Assembly: GCA_964551015.1 (NCBI GenBank)
Contig: CAZKBP010000001.1
Location: 62,001 to 126,000 of the forward strand
Source: CAZKBP01 sp964551015
Lineage (GTDB): Bacteria; Bacteroidota; Bacteroidia; Cytophagales; Microscillaceae
Reading direction: 5' to 3'
Length of the DNA stretch: 64,000 nt
The notes beneath the pieces were generated by a model, which did no database searches, had not been told where the DNA came from, and saw only the letters and a list, made by a program, of their open reading frames with translations. Below, one piece after another: positions 45,455 to 55,074 of this stretch (its first letter is position 1; every line of letters begins with the position of its first letter). A program made the position numbers and the translations under genes.

Positions 45455-45527
45455 CGTTGGGTCGTGGGTTTGTGATGATTAGGGAGTATTATAAGTAATC
45501 GCAAGGAGATTTGCAAAGGCAGAAATT

Positions 45528-45839
45528 TCAATGCCCTCTTTGGCCGAGCATCCCAAATGTACTTGATCGTGACGTCAGAAAGCCGAAGCCTGTTAAAATA
45601 ATGCGCATTGGCTCAGGAAATTCAGGCAAGATGCTTGCTATAAACTCGGTTTCGGTCATTTCGGGCATCCGCTGGTCGGTAATAATCACCTGAATAGACT
45701 CCTGAGCAAGCAACTCTCTTCCGACTTGTGCCGAGTGAGCTACCAATATTTGGTACAAACGACGAAAAGCAGCTCTGAAAGCGAGTAGATTTTGCTCTTC
45801 GTCATCTACAAACAAGATATTTGGTTTTGTGCCTGTCAT
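45528..45839 (-). pseudogene. C-terminally truncated receiver domain
   Basis: The N-terminal 83 residues are an ordinary receiver: NILFVDDEEQNLLAF with the acidic pair and D55 in VIITDQRMPEM, then MRIILTGF. After ILTGF the frame reads GFLTSRSSTFGMLG and stops. The conserved Lys, the last beta-strand and the last helix of the receiver are absent, as is any output domain such as the HD-GYP or kinase usually attached to this DDEEQNL type. No receiver-like continuation appears in the other frames, so a deletion rather than a simple frameshift is likely. Confidence 0.7.
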
Positions 45840-45972
45840 CTTGAATTCTCAAGTTTAGCAATTCAATTCAGTAAAGAATTCCGGAGATGCAAATGCGTGG
45901 TGGATTTTACCACCCTGGCAGCCAAGAAAGAATCTGAGGGGAAATTTGCTTGGAATTAAGGATCAAATAGGC

Positions 45973-46004
45973 TTCGTTAATTTTCTGTGTTTTGCCTATA
46001 TTTG
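45973..46004 (+). promoter_or_regulatory. Putative promoter of the TPR kinase-LuxR operon
   Basis: TTCG (45973-45976, one mismatch to TTTG), a 20-base spacer and a perfect TATATTTG -7 box (45997-46004). It lies 27 bases before the GTG start. Confidence 0.5.
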
Positions 46005-46030
46005 TGTAGATCCAATCTCTTATAGCTCTT

Positions 46031-47941
46031 GTGAAAGCCTGTATTACCCACTTGCTTTGTCTCTTTTTAATGGTTTACTCGGGTCTGTCGGGAACCCTAG
46101 CTCAGACCTCTCCAAAACGGGAAGCCTCCCGGAAACCTACCCAAAAAATTAATGTCTATTTAAAGCAATCCAAAACAGCCGCCCACCAGGGGAAAACCGA
46201 GCAAGCACAAGCCTATCTGGACCGAGCTACTAGCCTCAGTCAAAGCTTGAATTCCCAAAGCTACCTCTTACGCTGCCAGGTGCAACAGGCCCTCTTGTAT
46301 GACCGCCAAGGCGATTATCATAAGGCAAAATCGTACATAGAGCAAGCCAGAAAAAATCTGATCTTGCACGATAGGAAGGGAGTATTTGAATTTCAAAAAG
46401 CAATAGGAATTATCCTAGAACATCTAGACGAATATGAAGAGGCCATAAAAGCCCAACATCTTGCGCTAGACTTGGCTCTGGAAATACAGGACTCCACGGG
46501 TATAGCTGCCTCTTATAATAATCTTGGAAACATACTCCTGCGAACCTGGAATCTTGAAGATGCATTCACCTATTATCAAAAATCCCTGCATATCGCACAA
46601 AAGAGCAAAGACCAGCGCGGCGCGGCAATTGCCTGGGGCAATCTGGGAGCTACGCACAAAAAACTCGGGCGAAACTCGAAAGCTCTATCAGCCTATGCCC
46701 AATCTGAGCAACTAACCAGAAAGCTAAAAAACCCTTACCAACTATCGCTATTGCTAAACAATATAGCGAATCTTCACCAGGAGCAAGCTAACTGGTCGCA
46801 AGCACTTCACTACTATCAGGAAGCCCTGAGTCTCAGCCAAAAAATAGAGGATAAGGTAGGTATTCTGATCAACCAATACAACTTGGCTCGTCTACATCTG
46901 GAGCAAGAAAGATACGCCCTGGCTCAGCGAGAACTAGAAAAAGTATACCAGAGCGCGCAAAAAATTCAAGAAAAGCAAGTACTGATGGAAACGGCTAACC
47001 TGCTCTTTGTGGTACACGAGGCGCTGGGAAACTATGAAAAAGCCATTCGCTTTGCGCGTTTGTTTGACCATTGGAGGGGAATTCTGCAAAATGAAAAACA
47101 GCTAAAAAAAATAATGAACCTGGAAGCCACCTACCAAACTCAGGCCAAGGAGAAAAAAATTTCCCGGCTCTCCCAGGATATACAACTTTTCCTGGCACGC
47201 ATCAATCGCCAAAATCTCTGGATTGCCCTGTTGGTGCTAACAATTCTACTCCTGGTCTTCACCACTGGCCTGGCCTTCGCCGTTTATCGTCAAAAATTGC
47301 AAAGCCGACAACAAAAAGCAAATCTTTACGCCGTCTTAGAAGCTCAGGAGCAGGAACGCCAGCGCATGGGAAGCGACCTGCATGATGGATTAGGAGGGAT
47401 GCTATCCACTTTACAACACCGGATCAATCAGAAAACTCTGAACCGGGCGCAAATTACTGAATTGCTCGGTACAGCCATCAGCGAGCTACGTCATATCTCG
47501 CATAATATGATGCCAGCCGCCCTGACGCGCTACGGACTGAGATATGCCCTCGAGCATTTGGTACGAGATTTATCCTCGGATGGAGGACTACGGGCAGAGC
47601 TTCATACTTTTGGTCTGGAGAAACGGCTCAGTACCTTACAAGAGGTTTTCGTGTACCGAATCATCCAAGAACTGGTTCAGAATGTACTCAAACACGCCGA
47701 GGCACAGCATCTTCGTATTCACCTCACCCGGCACCCGAAGCATCTCAATCTCATGGTAGAAGACGACGGCAAGGGCATGGACAAGGCCTCCTCAGATCAA
47801 GTAGCCGGGCTGGGTCTAACCAACATAGAAACACGCTTACGCAAGCTCGGAGGGGAAATGGAGATTGATTCGCAGCCTGGTCTGGGAACCACCATCAGCG
47901 TGGATATCCCCCTTCGTAGAAAATCAACATGGTTAAGATGA
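46031..47941 (+). CDS. TPR-containing NarL-type sensor histidine kinase
   Basis: The start is GTG at 46031, giving a signal peptide (HLLCLFLMVYSGLSGTLAQ). Periplasmic tetratricopeptide repeats run from ~45 to ~370 (for example YNNLGNILLRTWNLEDAFTY), followed by a membrane helix (~394-418), a short coiled coil, a HisKA_3 box with phosphoacceptor His in GSDLHDGLGGML and HATPase_c (LVQNVLKHAEAQ, GLGLTNIETRLRKLGG). It senses an unknown signal through its TPR domain. It is translationally coupled to the LuxR regulator by an ATGA overlap. Confidence 0.94.
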   Translation: MKACITHLLCLFLMVYSGLSGTLAQTSPKREASRKPTQKINVYLKQSKTAAHQGKTEQAQAYLDRATSLSQSLNSQSYLLRCQVQQALLYDRQGDYHKAKSYIEQARKNLILHDRKGVFEFQKAIGIILEHLDEYEEAIKAQHLALDLALEIQDSTGIAASYNNLGNILLRTWNLEDAFTYYQKSLHIAQKSKDQRGAAIAWGNLGATHKKLGRNSKALSAYAQSEQLTRKLKNPYQLSLLLNNIANLHQEQANWSQALHYYQEALSLSQKIEDKVGILINQYNLARLHLEQERYALAQRELEKVYQSAQKIQEKQVLMETANLLFVVHEALGNYEKAIRFARLFDHWRGILQNEKQLKKIMNLEATYQTQAKEKKISRLSQDIQLFLARINRQNLWIALLVLTILLLVFTTGLAFAVYRQKLQSRQQKANLYAVLEAQEQERQRMGSDLHDGLGGMLSTLQHRINQKTLNRAQITELLGTAISELRHISHNMMPAALTRYGLRYALEHLVRDLSSDGGLRAELHTFGLEKRLSTLQEVFVYRIIQELVQNVLKHAEAQHLRIHLTRHPKHLNLMVEDDGKGMDKASSDQVAGLGLTNIETRLRKLGGEMEIDSQPGLGTTISVDIPLRRKSTWLR

Positions 47942-48567
47942 AAATATTATTGGTAGATGACCACCCACTTTTCCTGGCAGGCCTTCACGCTCTCCTCGAA
48001 CCCATGGAGAGCGTAAGCACGGTTACCCTAGCCTGCAACGGCTATGATGCCCTGGCCGAAATGGAGAAAACTGTTCCCGATTTACTCATAACTGACATTG
48101 AGATGCCCGAAATGGACGGCATTGAACTCTGCCAGCAGGTCAAAGCCAAACACCCTCAGATCAAAGTAATGGCCCTCACCATGCACCAAGATTCGGGAAT
48201 GCTCCAGGCGATCCTACGTGCCGGAGCAGACGGATGTGTCCCCAAGCACGCCAAGCGCGAAATTTTATCGCAAGCCCTCTACGCCATACAAACGCAGGGG
48301 AGCTACTTCGAGCCCACCTTGACGCAAAGCCTTTTGAAAAACCTGAGCCAGCCCAAAAACAAGACTGGCAAACCACCCCTGTCTTCACGTGAATTGGAAA
48401 TTCTAACCTTGATCGCCCAGGAACTGACCACCCCAGAAATTGCCCAGCACCTGCACCTCAGCCCCCTCACCATCGAGAAGCATCGCAAAAATATACTGCT
48501 CAAAGCAGGCGCACGCAACACGGCCGGACTGATTCGCAAAGCAATGAAAAAAGGGTGGATTGAGTGA
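47938..48567 (+). CDS. LuxR/NarL-type response regulator
   Basis: Receiver domain (ILLVDDHPLFLAG; phosphoacceptor Asp in LLITDIEMPEMDG; Lys in GCVPKHAKRE) and LuxR helix-turn-helix (LSSRELEILTLIAQ, TPEIAQHLHLSPLTIEKHRK). The start at 47938 is chosen over 47929 because it overlaps the kinase stop as ATGA, a normal coupling. It is the cognate regulator of the TPR kinase. An 8-bp hairpin follows at 48589-48610. Confidence 0.95.
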   Translation: MKILLVDDHPLFLAGLHALLEPMESVSTVTLACNGYDALAEMEKTVPDLLITDIEMPEMDGIELCQQVKAKHPQIKVMALTMHQDSGMLQAILRAGADGCVPKHAKREILSQALYAIQTQGSYFEPTLTQSLLKNLSQPKNKTGKPPLSSRELEILTLIAQELTTPEIAQHLHLSPLTIEKHRKNILLKAGARNTAGLIRKAMKKGWIE

Positions 48568-48588
48568 AGAGCAGAGGCGTTTGCTGAG

Positions 48589-48610
48589 CCGTACCCGTTT
48601 CTGGGTATGG
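48589..48610 (+). terminator. Weak hairpin after the LuxR regulator
   Basis: CCGTACCC (48589-48596) and GGGTATGG (48603-48610) form an 8-bp stem with one G-T pair and a 6-nt loop. There is no strong T-tract, so termination is only probable. Confidence 0.35.
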
Positions 48611-48798
48611 CGCATTTTACTGGTTTTCGGGTAAAAATCAAACAAGAAGAAATGCTAGGTTTGCTTGCAGTTATCTGAGGCTGCCCAGGGCTTGAACTGG
48701 CTGGCGGAAAATTCTTTCAAACCCAAAAAAAGATTTTGCCGCTCAAAGATCGTCTCTGATCAGCTCTTCAATTAAATCTCAAAAAACCTACAATTTCT

Positions 48799-49455
48799 AT
48801 GAATTACTTAGGCAACTTTTACTCACCAAGTCAGGAGCTTTCTTGGGCGACAGGTTTAGGCAGATGGATCTGTTTGGCCTGTTTGGGAGCAATTTTGGCG
48901 CTAGCCGGATGTGAAAACGGCGAAGTCCAACCAGAATTACAGACCGAAGCCCCCGAAGATCAAAATGGTTTTTTCTTCAATAATCTCAACGAGGAAAGTT
49001 CTGTCCTTCACAGGACTCAATTTGCTTTTCGGCAACCCAGGTTTATCGCGGGCGATACCACGGGTTATAAATTTGCGTTTGCAGGCGTTTCTCGTGTGCC
49101 TGAGGAAATCTCTTATCCCTATTACTTCGAGAATACAAATGGCCCTTTATTGCTCATTTCTATAGATAATATAGACCAAGCCCACCCTAACTTCGCAGGC
49201 AGGTTCGAGTATTCAGACGATTACGATGCCCCCAATGCTATCTCCTATGTAAGTCTGCATGTTCGCACTGACAACTACATTCAGTTCCGGGATGAGGAGG
49301 GGTTCCTTGAGATTACCCATCTGGAAGGTCAATTTTATCGTTTTGACTATCGGTTTAGGGGCTTCATGAGCCAGTACCAAGAATCTACCCACGAGAGCTT
49401 CGAGGCTCCCTTTGAAATCATCGGGACTTACGAGGGGTATCTGGAGCATCCCTAG
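48799..49455 (+). CDS. Hypothetical lipoprotein
   Basis: The 218 residues have an unusual 20-residue N-terminal extension, then a lipoprotein signal with lipobox ILALAGC (C38) followed by ENGE. The mature part (about 180 residues) is beta-rich with no recognised family. It should sit in the outer membrane or the periplasmic face. A shorter start is not evident because no ATG precedes the hydrophobic segment. The next gene begins 56 bases later on the same strand. Confidence 0.75.
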   Translation: MNYLGNFYSPSQELSWATGLGRWICLACLGAILALAGCENGEVQPELQTEAPEDQNGFFFNNLNEESSVLHRTQFAFRQPRFIAGDTTGYKFAFAGVSRVPEEISYPYYFENTNGPLLLISIDNIDQAHPNFAGRFEYSDDYDAPNAISYVSLHVRTDNYIQFRDEEGFLEITHLEGQFYRFDYRFRGFMSQYQESTHESFEAPFEIIGTYEGYLEHP

Positions 49456-49510
49456 CCGAAGGGAGTCAGAGTAATCGCTTTTATCAAATTTCAAAAATAA
49501 GCAGACAAAT

Positions 49511-51055
49511 ATGAAAAATTTAGTTTTATCAATTCTATTGCAAATTATACTGATTCCACGGGTTTTGGCGCAGTGTCCTAGCAATTGCAACCAAAGCAAG
49601 GGGCATACGTTCCTGGGTAACCAAGCAGGTCTACGCTCTACTAACTCCGCTACGGCGCAGTACAACACTTTCGTAGGGAGCCAGGCCGGGAGAGATACTG
49701 ATCGAGGGGTTCGTAATAGCTTTTTTGGATATTGGGCGGGGCTGCTCAACACCGCTGGATCTTACAATGCTTTTTATGGTTCGCACTCAGGAGTCTATAA
49801 CCAAGGAAGTTACAACAGCTTTTTTGGAACCCAAGCTGGTAATCGAAACGAGGGGTTTTACAACTCTTTCTTTGGGAATGCCGCGGGGATTAATAATAGA
49901 GCAGGACGTGAGAATGCTTTCTTCGGAGCCAGTGCTGGGAGTAGTAATAGCTCAGGAAGTCAGAATGCTTATTTTGGATATGCAGCCGGAGGTGGAGACG
50001 GAGAGCGCAACACATCCATCGGAGCCAGGGCAGGAGCAGGCAATAGGTTGGGGTCTGGCAATGTATTTTTAGGCTATCGGGCAGGCGAAAATGAGTTGGG
50101 TTCCGACAAACTATACATTGCCAATAGCAATACCAACGCTCCATTGATCTATGGCGATTTCTCTCAGCAAATTTTGAATGTGAATGGCTCGCTCAAAACT
50201 GGACTACCGGGCGACGGCAATATGCTACTCCTCTTCAATAGCGAACGCTCCTGGGCTTTCCGCCAAAATGGTACCGGAGCGAGCACAGCCTTGGAATTAG
50301 CCAGTATCGGTGGAGGAGGCAACAAGAACTTTCTCATCAATACGACCGGATTCACGGGGGTTGGCCTTTCTCATCCAGCTCACAAAGTAGATGTGAATGG
50401 AGCTGTACGCGCCTGCGAGTTTATAACCCGAACCAAACCAGAACTGATACGCAATACATTACCCTTAGACCGCACTCTGGAAGACATCCGCCGCTTAGAA
50501 GGCCTGCTGATAGAATATGAATCAGCGGATATGGATAAATCTAGCAAAAGTGCCTTCTTTGAAAGTCCGCGACTGGGACTTAACGCCCATGAAGTACAAG
50601 AAGCATTCCCCGAACTGGTGGTGGCAGATGAAGAAGGCAATCTATCTATTCATTACGATGGCTTCATCCCTGTGCTGATTGAAGCTCTGAAAGAACAGGA
50701 AGAAAATTATCAAAGTGAAATCGCACGCTTGCAAGAAGAAATCAATCTTTTGAAGAATGCCTTGGGAATAGATAAAATCGCTACCGAGCAGAAAGTCATC
50801 CCAGAACTCTACCAAAATCAACCTAACCCCTTCGATCAAAATACACAAATCAAGATGTATCTGCCCGAAAGCGTTCAAGAAGCAAACCTTTATCTCTACA
50901 ATATGCAAGGAGAAGTTTTACAAATCATCCCCGTTGCCGAAAGAGGCCGTACCCAAATAGAAATTGCAGGCCATACGCTCAACTCAGGCATGTATTTATA
51001 CGCACTCATCGCTGATAACCAAGAGGTTGATGTCAAGCGAATGGTTCTAAAGTAA
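49511..51055 (+). CDS. Tail-fibre-like secreted protein: FG-repeat stalk, S74-like domain, T9SS tail
   Basis: The 514 residues comprise a signal peptide (ending VLAQ), about ten repeats of ~14-20 residues around a [N/x]xFFGxxAG core (residues 33-191), a linker, a region resembling the Peptidase_S74 tail-fibre chaperone (302-400; LGLNAHEVQEAFPELV, coiled coil 395-418) and a T9SS type-A sorting domain (430-514; YQNQPNPFDQNTQIK, ending RMVLK). The SDxRLK catalytic start of S74 is not visible (ITRTKPELIRN instead), so self-cleavage is doubtful. It is probably a trimeric surface adhesin. Confidence 0.88.
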   Translation: MKNLVLSILLQIILIPRVLAQCPSNCNQSKGHTFLGNQAGLRSTNSATAQYNTFVGSQAGRDTDRGVRNSFFGYWAGLLNTAGSYNAFYGSHSGVYNQGSYNSFFGTQAGNRNEGFYNSFFGNAAGINNRAGRENAFFGASAGSSNSSGSQNAYFGYAAGGGDGERNTSIGARAGAGNRLGSGNVFLGYRAGENELGSDKLYIANSNTNAPLIYGDFSQQILNVNGSLKTGLPGDGNMLLLFNSERSWAFRQNGTGASTALELASIGGGGNKNFLINTTGFTGVGLSHPAHKVDVNGAVRACEFITRTKPELIRNTLPLDRTLEDIRRLEGLLIEYESADMDKSSKSAFFESPRLGLNAHEVQEAFPELVVADEEGNLSIHYDGFIPVLIEALKEQEENYQSEIARLQEEINLLKNALGIDKIATEQKVIPELYQNQPNPFDQNTQIKMYLPESVQEANLYLYNMQGEVLQIIPVAERGRTQIEIAGHTLNSGMYLYALIADNQEVDVKRMVLK

Positions 51056-51081
51056 ATCTGACAAAAATTTCAATTCCTGAT

Positions 51082-51116
51082 AAATTCTTCCTTCTCGTAA
51101 AGGAAGAATTTTTTTT
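51082..51116 (+). terminator. Rho-independent terminator after the tail-fibre-like gene
   Basis: Stem AAATTCTTCCTT (51082-51093) with AAGGAAGAATTT (51100-51111), loop CTCGTA, then a T-run to 51116. It is convergent with the patatin gene. Confidence 0.9.
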
Positions 51117-51221
51117 GGCTTACATTCAACTTCTAAAAGATCCTGCTCCTGGAATCACCTCAATTCCCGCTGTGTCTCCCTATTAAAAATTGATGCAAAG
51201 TATGAATGCATAGGAGCAAGG

Positions 51222-53564
51222 CTAATGATCCAAAGCCCTTTGCGGGAAGATCAAATGCCCTATATTCAACAAAAACAGCCATCTCTCTTTCTGAAAAGTA
51301 CCCCCTCCATAGTAACTGGCCGTGAGGCTCAAGGGTCCCAAAATAGTATGGTAAGCGAGACTCGCCGCGGCCACTGGCACGGTTTGGTTGCCATCTCGAG
51401 CCACGGGTCTGAGGTCGTCGGTTTCTCCCAAAGGCTCAAAATTATGAAAAAGATAGCCTTCTAAGCGCAAATCTAGATGGGTCGTGAAGCTATAGACTTG
51501 CCTCAAGCCCCAAGCCACGAACTGGCGGGACCGAAAATCTTCTAAGAAAAAAGTTTCACTATCCAAAAAGGGGTTAAAACTGGGCGAATTGGTTAAATCC
51601 GAAGTAATATGCTGAAAACGAGGACGGTCTGAATAAAAAGCATTGACCAAAAACCCCGGATGATATTTACCAAAATTAAAATATTGCTCGTACTGAAACC
51701 GTGCTTGGAACCACTGATGATTCTGCTCCGCGCGGTTTCGCTCCAATAATTGATCTAATTCTCCTGGACGATAAGATTCTTCGCCTGCAAAATAAGCACC
51801 TTCCAAACGCCAGGCCTTGCCTTGACTCGCCAAGCTTTTACGATTGAGCAGGTTTTGTCCGAGTCCTAATCCCAGCCGCCAGGCACGGGTAATACTCCGG
51901 CTGGGGTCTTCTAAAACCGACGTCCCGATCTCGTCGCCAGTAATAAAATCATCCTCACTCCGGAACAAAGAATTACTAAGCCAGGCCTTCAAACTGGGGC
52001 TGATTTCAAATGCAGTATTGAGGAATACTCGAATTTCTCTTTGACTGAGTGAGGTAATTTCTTCATTAAAGAAGCTCAAAAACTCTGTGGTCAGTTGATA
52101 ATTTCTGCGTATAATCTGCATCCCTGGCTCAAAATAAATCCTTCGCTGAAAAGGTAAATAAACTCTCCCGCTAAATCTAAAGGATTGATTAAAAGTACCC
52201 GAATGAATACTGGCCTGAAGCCGATAGTACCAATCCAAATCAAAGCTATAAGCCAAACTCAAGAACAGATGATTAATATTCCGCGAGGCCAGGTTTCCTC
52301 CGACGCCCACCGTGAGACTCGGCTTGGAAAGAAGTTCCAAGTCCAGTTGATATTTTTGGAGGCTATCGTGGTAGATAAAGTTGGGTTGCATTTCACCATA
52401 GTGCCCAGTCTGAGCCAAGGCATAATAGTTTGATTTAAGATTTTCTAAATCGAGAGACTGATTTTTGAAGCGAAAAACTCTTTTGGGGTAATTGCGTAGT
52501 TCGGCCCGATCGAGTCTCCCCAGCGTTGGTTTACTAAACTCGAGGGGAGGTAGTTTGGCCTTGAAGCGTTCCCTTCTTTGTGCTAGCTGAGCAGTCGTCT
52601 CTCGCCTCTGAATTTTTTCTAATAAAATAGACATGCTATCTTGGATGGCTTGATAGCCTATCTCGATGAGTCTTGACGCTTCCCCGAAATCGGCAGCAGA
52701 AATGCCTTGCAAATCAGGTGCTAAATACATACCACCCGGATACAAGCCCGTGGTATCGGTATTGTTCATCAATAATCGCCATAGAATTCCCGATAAATAC
52801 TCGTCTTCTTTTTCGTAGGGATAGCGCTGATCTGTATCTAAATCGCCCACATTGATACCGATGATATAATCTGGCTTGAAGATACGGCGAGCTTCTTGGG
52901 TAGGAAAGTTACTGTAAATGCCACCATCAAACAGGTAGCGATCTTCTAATTGATAAGGTGGAAAAATAAGCGGTAAGCCCATCGTAACCCGTGCCGCATT
53001 GCTCAGGCTACCTTCCTTTAAGATAAGGGCTTGCTGCGAATACAAATCAGCCGCCACACAGCGCATAGGCACCATTAAGCTATCAAAGTCATAATGAGCC
53101 GCTGCTGCCGCTGGGTCGAGCAATTCACTCAATATCCAGTTGAGCGATTTATCATTGATTAAACCCGTCTGCGTGTCTAGACTAAAGGAACCCTCGAGGC
53201 CGATTTTCAGCTTCAATAAGCTAGGATCAGCGTCTGGCTCAAAGATATGATAGTGATGCGCATCATCATAACCCCCTGATAGCCATTTAGCAAAATCTGC
53301 TGAGGTAACAATGGCTTCCATTTCGTCGGGTGTGTAGCCCGCTGCGTAGAAGGCCGCGATGATGCCGCCCATCGAGGTGCCGATCACATAATCAATGGGA
53401 ATGTTTTTTTCTTCCAAAGCACGGATGGCTCCTATGTAGGCAATTCCTTTGGCTCCGCCCCCGCTAAGAACGAGTGCTACTTTCTGAGCACATACTTTGC
53501 AGCTGAGTTGACAGAAAAACAAAACACAGAGGCAGTAGATACGGAAAGGTTGATGAGATCGCAT
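51222..53564 (-). CDS. Patatin-like phospholipase with outer-membrane barrel
   Basis: The 780 residues comprise a signal peptide, a patatin domain (~28-230; oxyanion GGGAKGIAYIG, nucleophile Ser in GTSMGG, catalytic Asp in LFDGGIYSNFP), a POTRA-like linker (~340-400) and a ~16-strand Omp85/BamA-type barrel (~400-780; alternating aromatic strands to LNIGHLIF). This is the layout of type Vd autotransporters such as PlpD. The lipase would be displayed at or released from the outer surface. It starts at the ATG at 53564. Confidence 0.93.
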   Translation of the reverse strand: MRSHQPFRIYCLCVLFFCQLSCKVCAQKVALVLSGGGAKGIAYIGAIRALEEKNIPIDYVIGTSMGGIIAAFYAAGYTPDEMEAIVTSADFAKWLSGGYDDAHHYHIFEPDADPSLLKLKIGLEGSFSLDTQTGLINDKSLNWILSELLDPAAAAAHYDFDSLMVPMRCVAADLYSQQALILKEGSLSNAARVTMGLPLIFPPYQLEDRYLFDGGIYSNFPTQEARRIFKPDYIIGINVGDLDTDQRYPYEKEDEYLSGILWRLLMNNTDTTGLYPGGMYLAPDLQGISAADFGEASRLIEIGYQAIQDSMSILLEKIQRRETTAQLAQRRERFKAKLPPLEFSKPTLGRLDRAELRNYPKRVFRFKNQSLDLENLKSNYYALAQTGHYGEMQPNFIYHDSLQKYQLDLELLSKPSLTVGVGGNLASRNINHLFLSLAYSFDLDWYYRLQASIHSGTFNQSFRFSGRVYLPFQRRIYFEPGMQIIRRNYQLTTEFLSFFNEEITSLSQREIRVFLNTAFEISPSLKAWLSNSLFRSEDDFITGDEIGTSVLEDPSRSITRAWRLGLGLGQNLLNRKSLASQGKAWRLEGAYFAGEESYRPGELDQLLERNRAEQNHQWFQARFQYEQYFNFGKYHPGFLVNAFYSDRPRFQHITSDLTNSPSFNPFLDSETFFLEDFRSRQFVAWGLRQVYSFTTHLDLRLEGYLFHNFEPLGETDDLRPVARDGNQTVPVAAASLAYHTILGPLSLTASYYGGGTFQKERWLFLLNIGHLIFPQRALDH

Positions 53565-53758
53565 AAGTATTTTTGCAAAGAATGCTCTTGAAATAAACTT
53601 CTAAATGTTAATTGCTCGGTAGGAACCCTTAAAAACAAAAATAAATACTATATCAATCAATACCAGAAATTATGATTAATCAATCCAAGTAAGTTTCTAA
53701 CAATTCACTTTTTACAGGGTTTTAAGAAAGTAAATTTTGTAATCTTTAAATCATTTAT

Positions 53759-54505
53759 ATGCCTGCTAATATTCATTTTATTTCTGGACTAGAAAGATGC
53801 AAACAAGGCAAATACGAGGAAGCCATTCCTTTCTTTAATCAATCCTTGACCTTGGAGCCTCAACATTTGGAAAGCTACTTTAACCGTGCCTTGGCTCGCT
53901 ATAAGTTGAATCAGTTCGCTCAGGCCATCAAAGATTTTGACGAAGCGGCCAATCTAGACCCACAAAATGCCGATATTTATGCCGAAAGAGCCGTTGCCAA
54001 GCACAAACTCAAAGACAACCGAGGCGCACTCGAGGACCTGAATCAAGCTCTCAAGCTAGAGTCAAGCAATCCGTATCGCTACTCCAGCCGAGCTTATATT
54101 CGTGCTTTTATCGGAGACACAGCAGGAGCCATTGAAGATTATAAAAGAGCCATCGAGCTTGATCCTGAAGATGCGATTGCGCTCAATAACTTAGGACTTT
54201 TGGAAGAAAAATTGGGCTACAAGCAAGATGCGGAGGAACATTTCTCCCAAGCCGACGCAATTGCTGACCAAGGAAAATCTTTTGAAAAACCTGATTTAGA
54301 AGAAATTTTACAAGAACATGAGGCGAAGGAAAAAATGCGCCTCGAAGCCGAGCGCATCCTCAAACAACCCAAGGGCACAGGTGAAGATAACGCTCAGGCT
54401 ACTTCTAGCGATTATTGGCAAGTGATGAAAAGTGTTTTCACCTCCAAAGAGGTACGTGGCGAGTTTTTAGCTTTCTTAAAAAGCCCTTTTCGGAAGAAAA
54501 ATTAA
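53759..54505 (+). CDS. TPR-repeat protein
   Basis: The 248 residues carry about five tetratricopeptide repeats (residues 8-175; for example KQGKYEEAIPFFNQSLTLEP, IELDPEDAIALNNLGLLEEK). A Lys/Glu-rich helix and a C-terminal segment SVFTSKEVRGEFLAFLKSPF follow. There is no signal peptide, so it is cytoplasmic and probably a scaffold. It precedes gldH on the same strand with an 86-base gap that holds nested inverted repeats. Confidence 0.9.
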   Translation: MPANIHFISGLERCKQGKYEEAIPFFNQSLTLEPQHLESYFNRALARYKLNQFAQAIKDFDEAANLDPQNADIYAERAVAKHKLKDNRGALEDLNQALKLESSNPYRYSSRAYIRAFIGDTAGAIEDYKRAIELDPEDAIALNNLGLLEEKLGYKQDAEEHFSQADAIADQGKSFEKPDLEEILQEHEAKEKMRLEAERILKQPKGTGEDNAQATSSDYWQVMKSVFTSKEVRGEFLAFLKSPFRKKN

Positions 54506-54509
54506 TATT

Positions 54510-54582
54510 AATTGTAAATTGCCCATCACAAACTTTTTCGGAATAGGGCAAACGACAATCGTGTAATCAGTCACTTACAATT
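54510..54582. repeat. Nested inverted repeats between the TPR gene and gldH
   Basis: AATTGTAA (54510-54517) pairs with TTACAATT (54575-54582), enclosing TTGCCC (54519-54524) / GGGCAA (54546-54551). Together they could form one branched hairpin. The T-rich TTTAAT follows on the plus strand, so a weak terminator or an attenuator before gldH is possible. Confidence 0.35.
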
Positions 54583-54591
54583 TTTAATCGT

Positions 54592-55047
54592 ATGAAAAAT
54601 CTACCTTACTACTTCTTGCTACTTTTCTTGGTCGCTTGTAATCCCAATCAGGTTTATAAAGACTACCAAACCATGCCCAAAAACGAATGGGATAAAAGTA
54701 AGGCCGTGGAGTTTCAGGTGAATCTAGAGGAAACCAATGTTCCCTATAATTTGATCGGAACGATTCGCTACAATACCGCGATTAGTCACGCCGTTTTTGA
54801 TCTGCAAGCCCAAGTACTTTTCCCCTCTGGAAAAGATACGCTGATCAATTTTAGCGCACCCCGCGCGGATGCAGAAGGTAACTTGATTGCCGAAGAAATG
54901 GGGGGCATCGGCGACATAGAAAAGGCTTTCTTGGCAAACTATACTCCCCCTGAAAGTGGCACTTATACCATCAAACTTCAACAAAAAATGGAGCCCCAAA
55001 CCGTGGGTGGCATCTTGGAAGTGGGACTCAAGGTAGAGAAAAATTAA
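54592..55047 (+). CDS. gldH: Gliding-motility lipoprotein GldH
   Basis: The 151 residues begin with a lipoprotein signal (FLLLFLVAC, C16). The core fits GldH: VYKDYQTMPKNEWDKSKAVEF, then RADAEGNLIAEEMGGIGDIE, with a GIGDI motif. GldH is required for gliding in Flavobacterium, where it works with the GldJ/GldK group linked to T9SS. It lies in the outer membrane or periplasm. The assignment rests on the pattern and on the Bacteroidota context. Confidence 0.82.
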   Translation: MKNLPYYFLLLFLVACNPNQVYKDYQTMPKNEWDKSKAVEFQVNLEETNVPYNLIGTIRYNTAISHAVFDLQAQVLFPSGKDTLINFSAPRADAEGNLIAEEMGGIGDIEKAFLANYTPPESGTYTIKLQQKMEPQTVGGILEVGLKVEKN

Positions 55048-55074
55048 GGCAGCAACTGGCAAGTTTTAGGCTAG

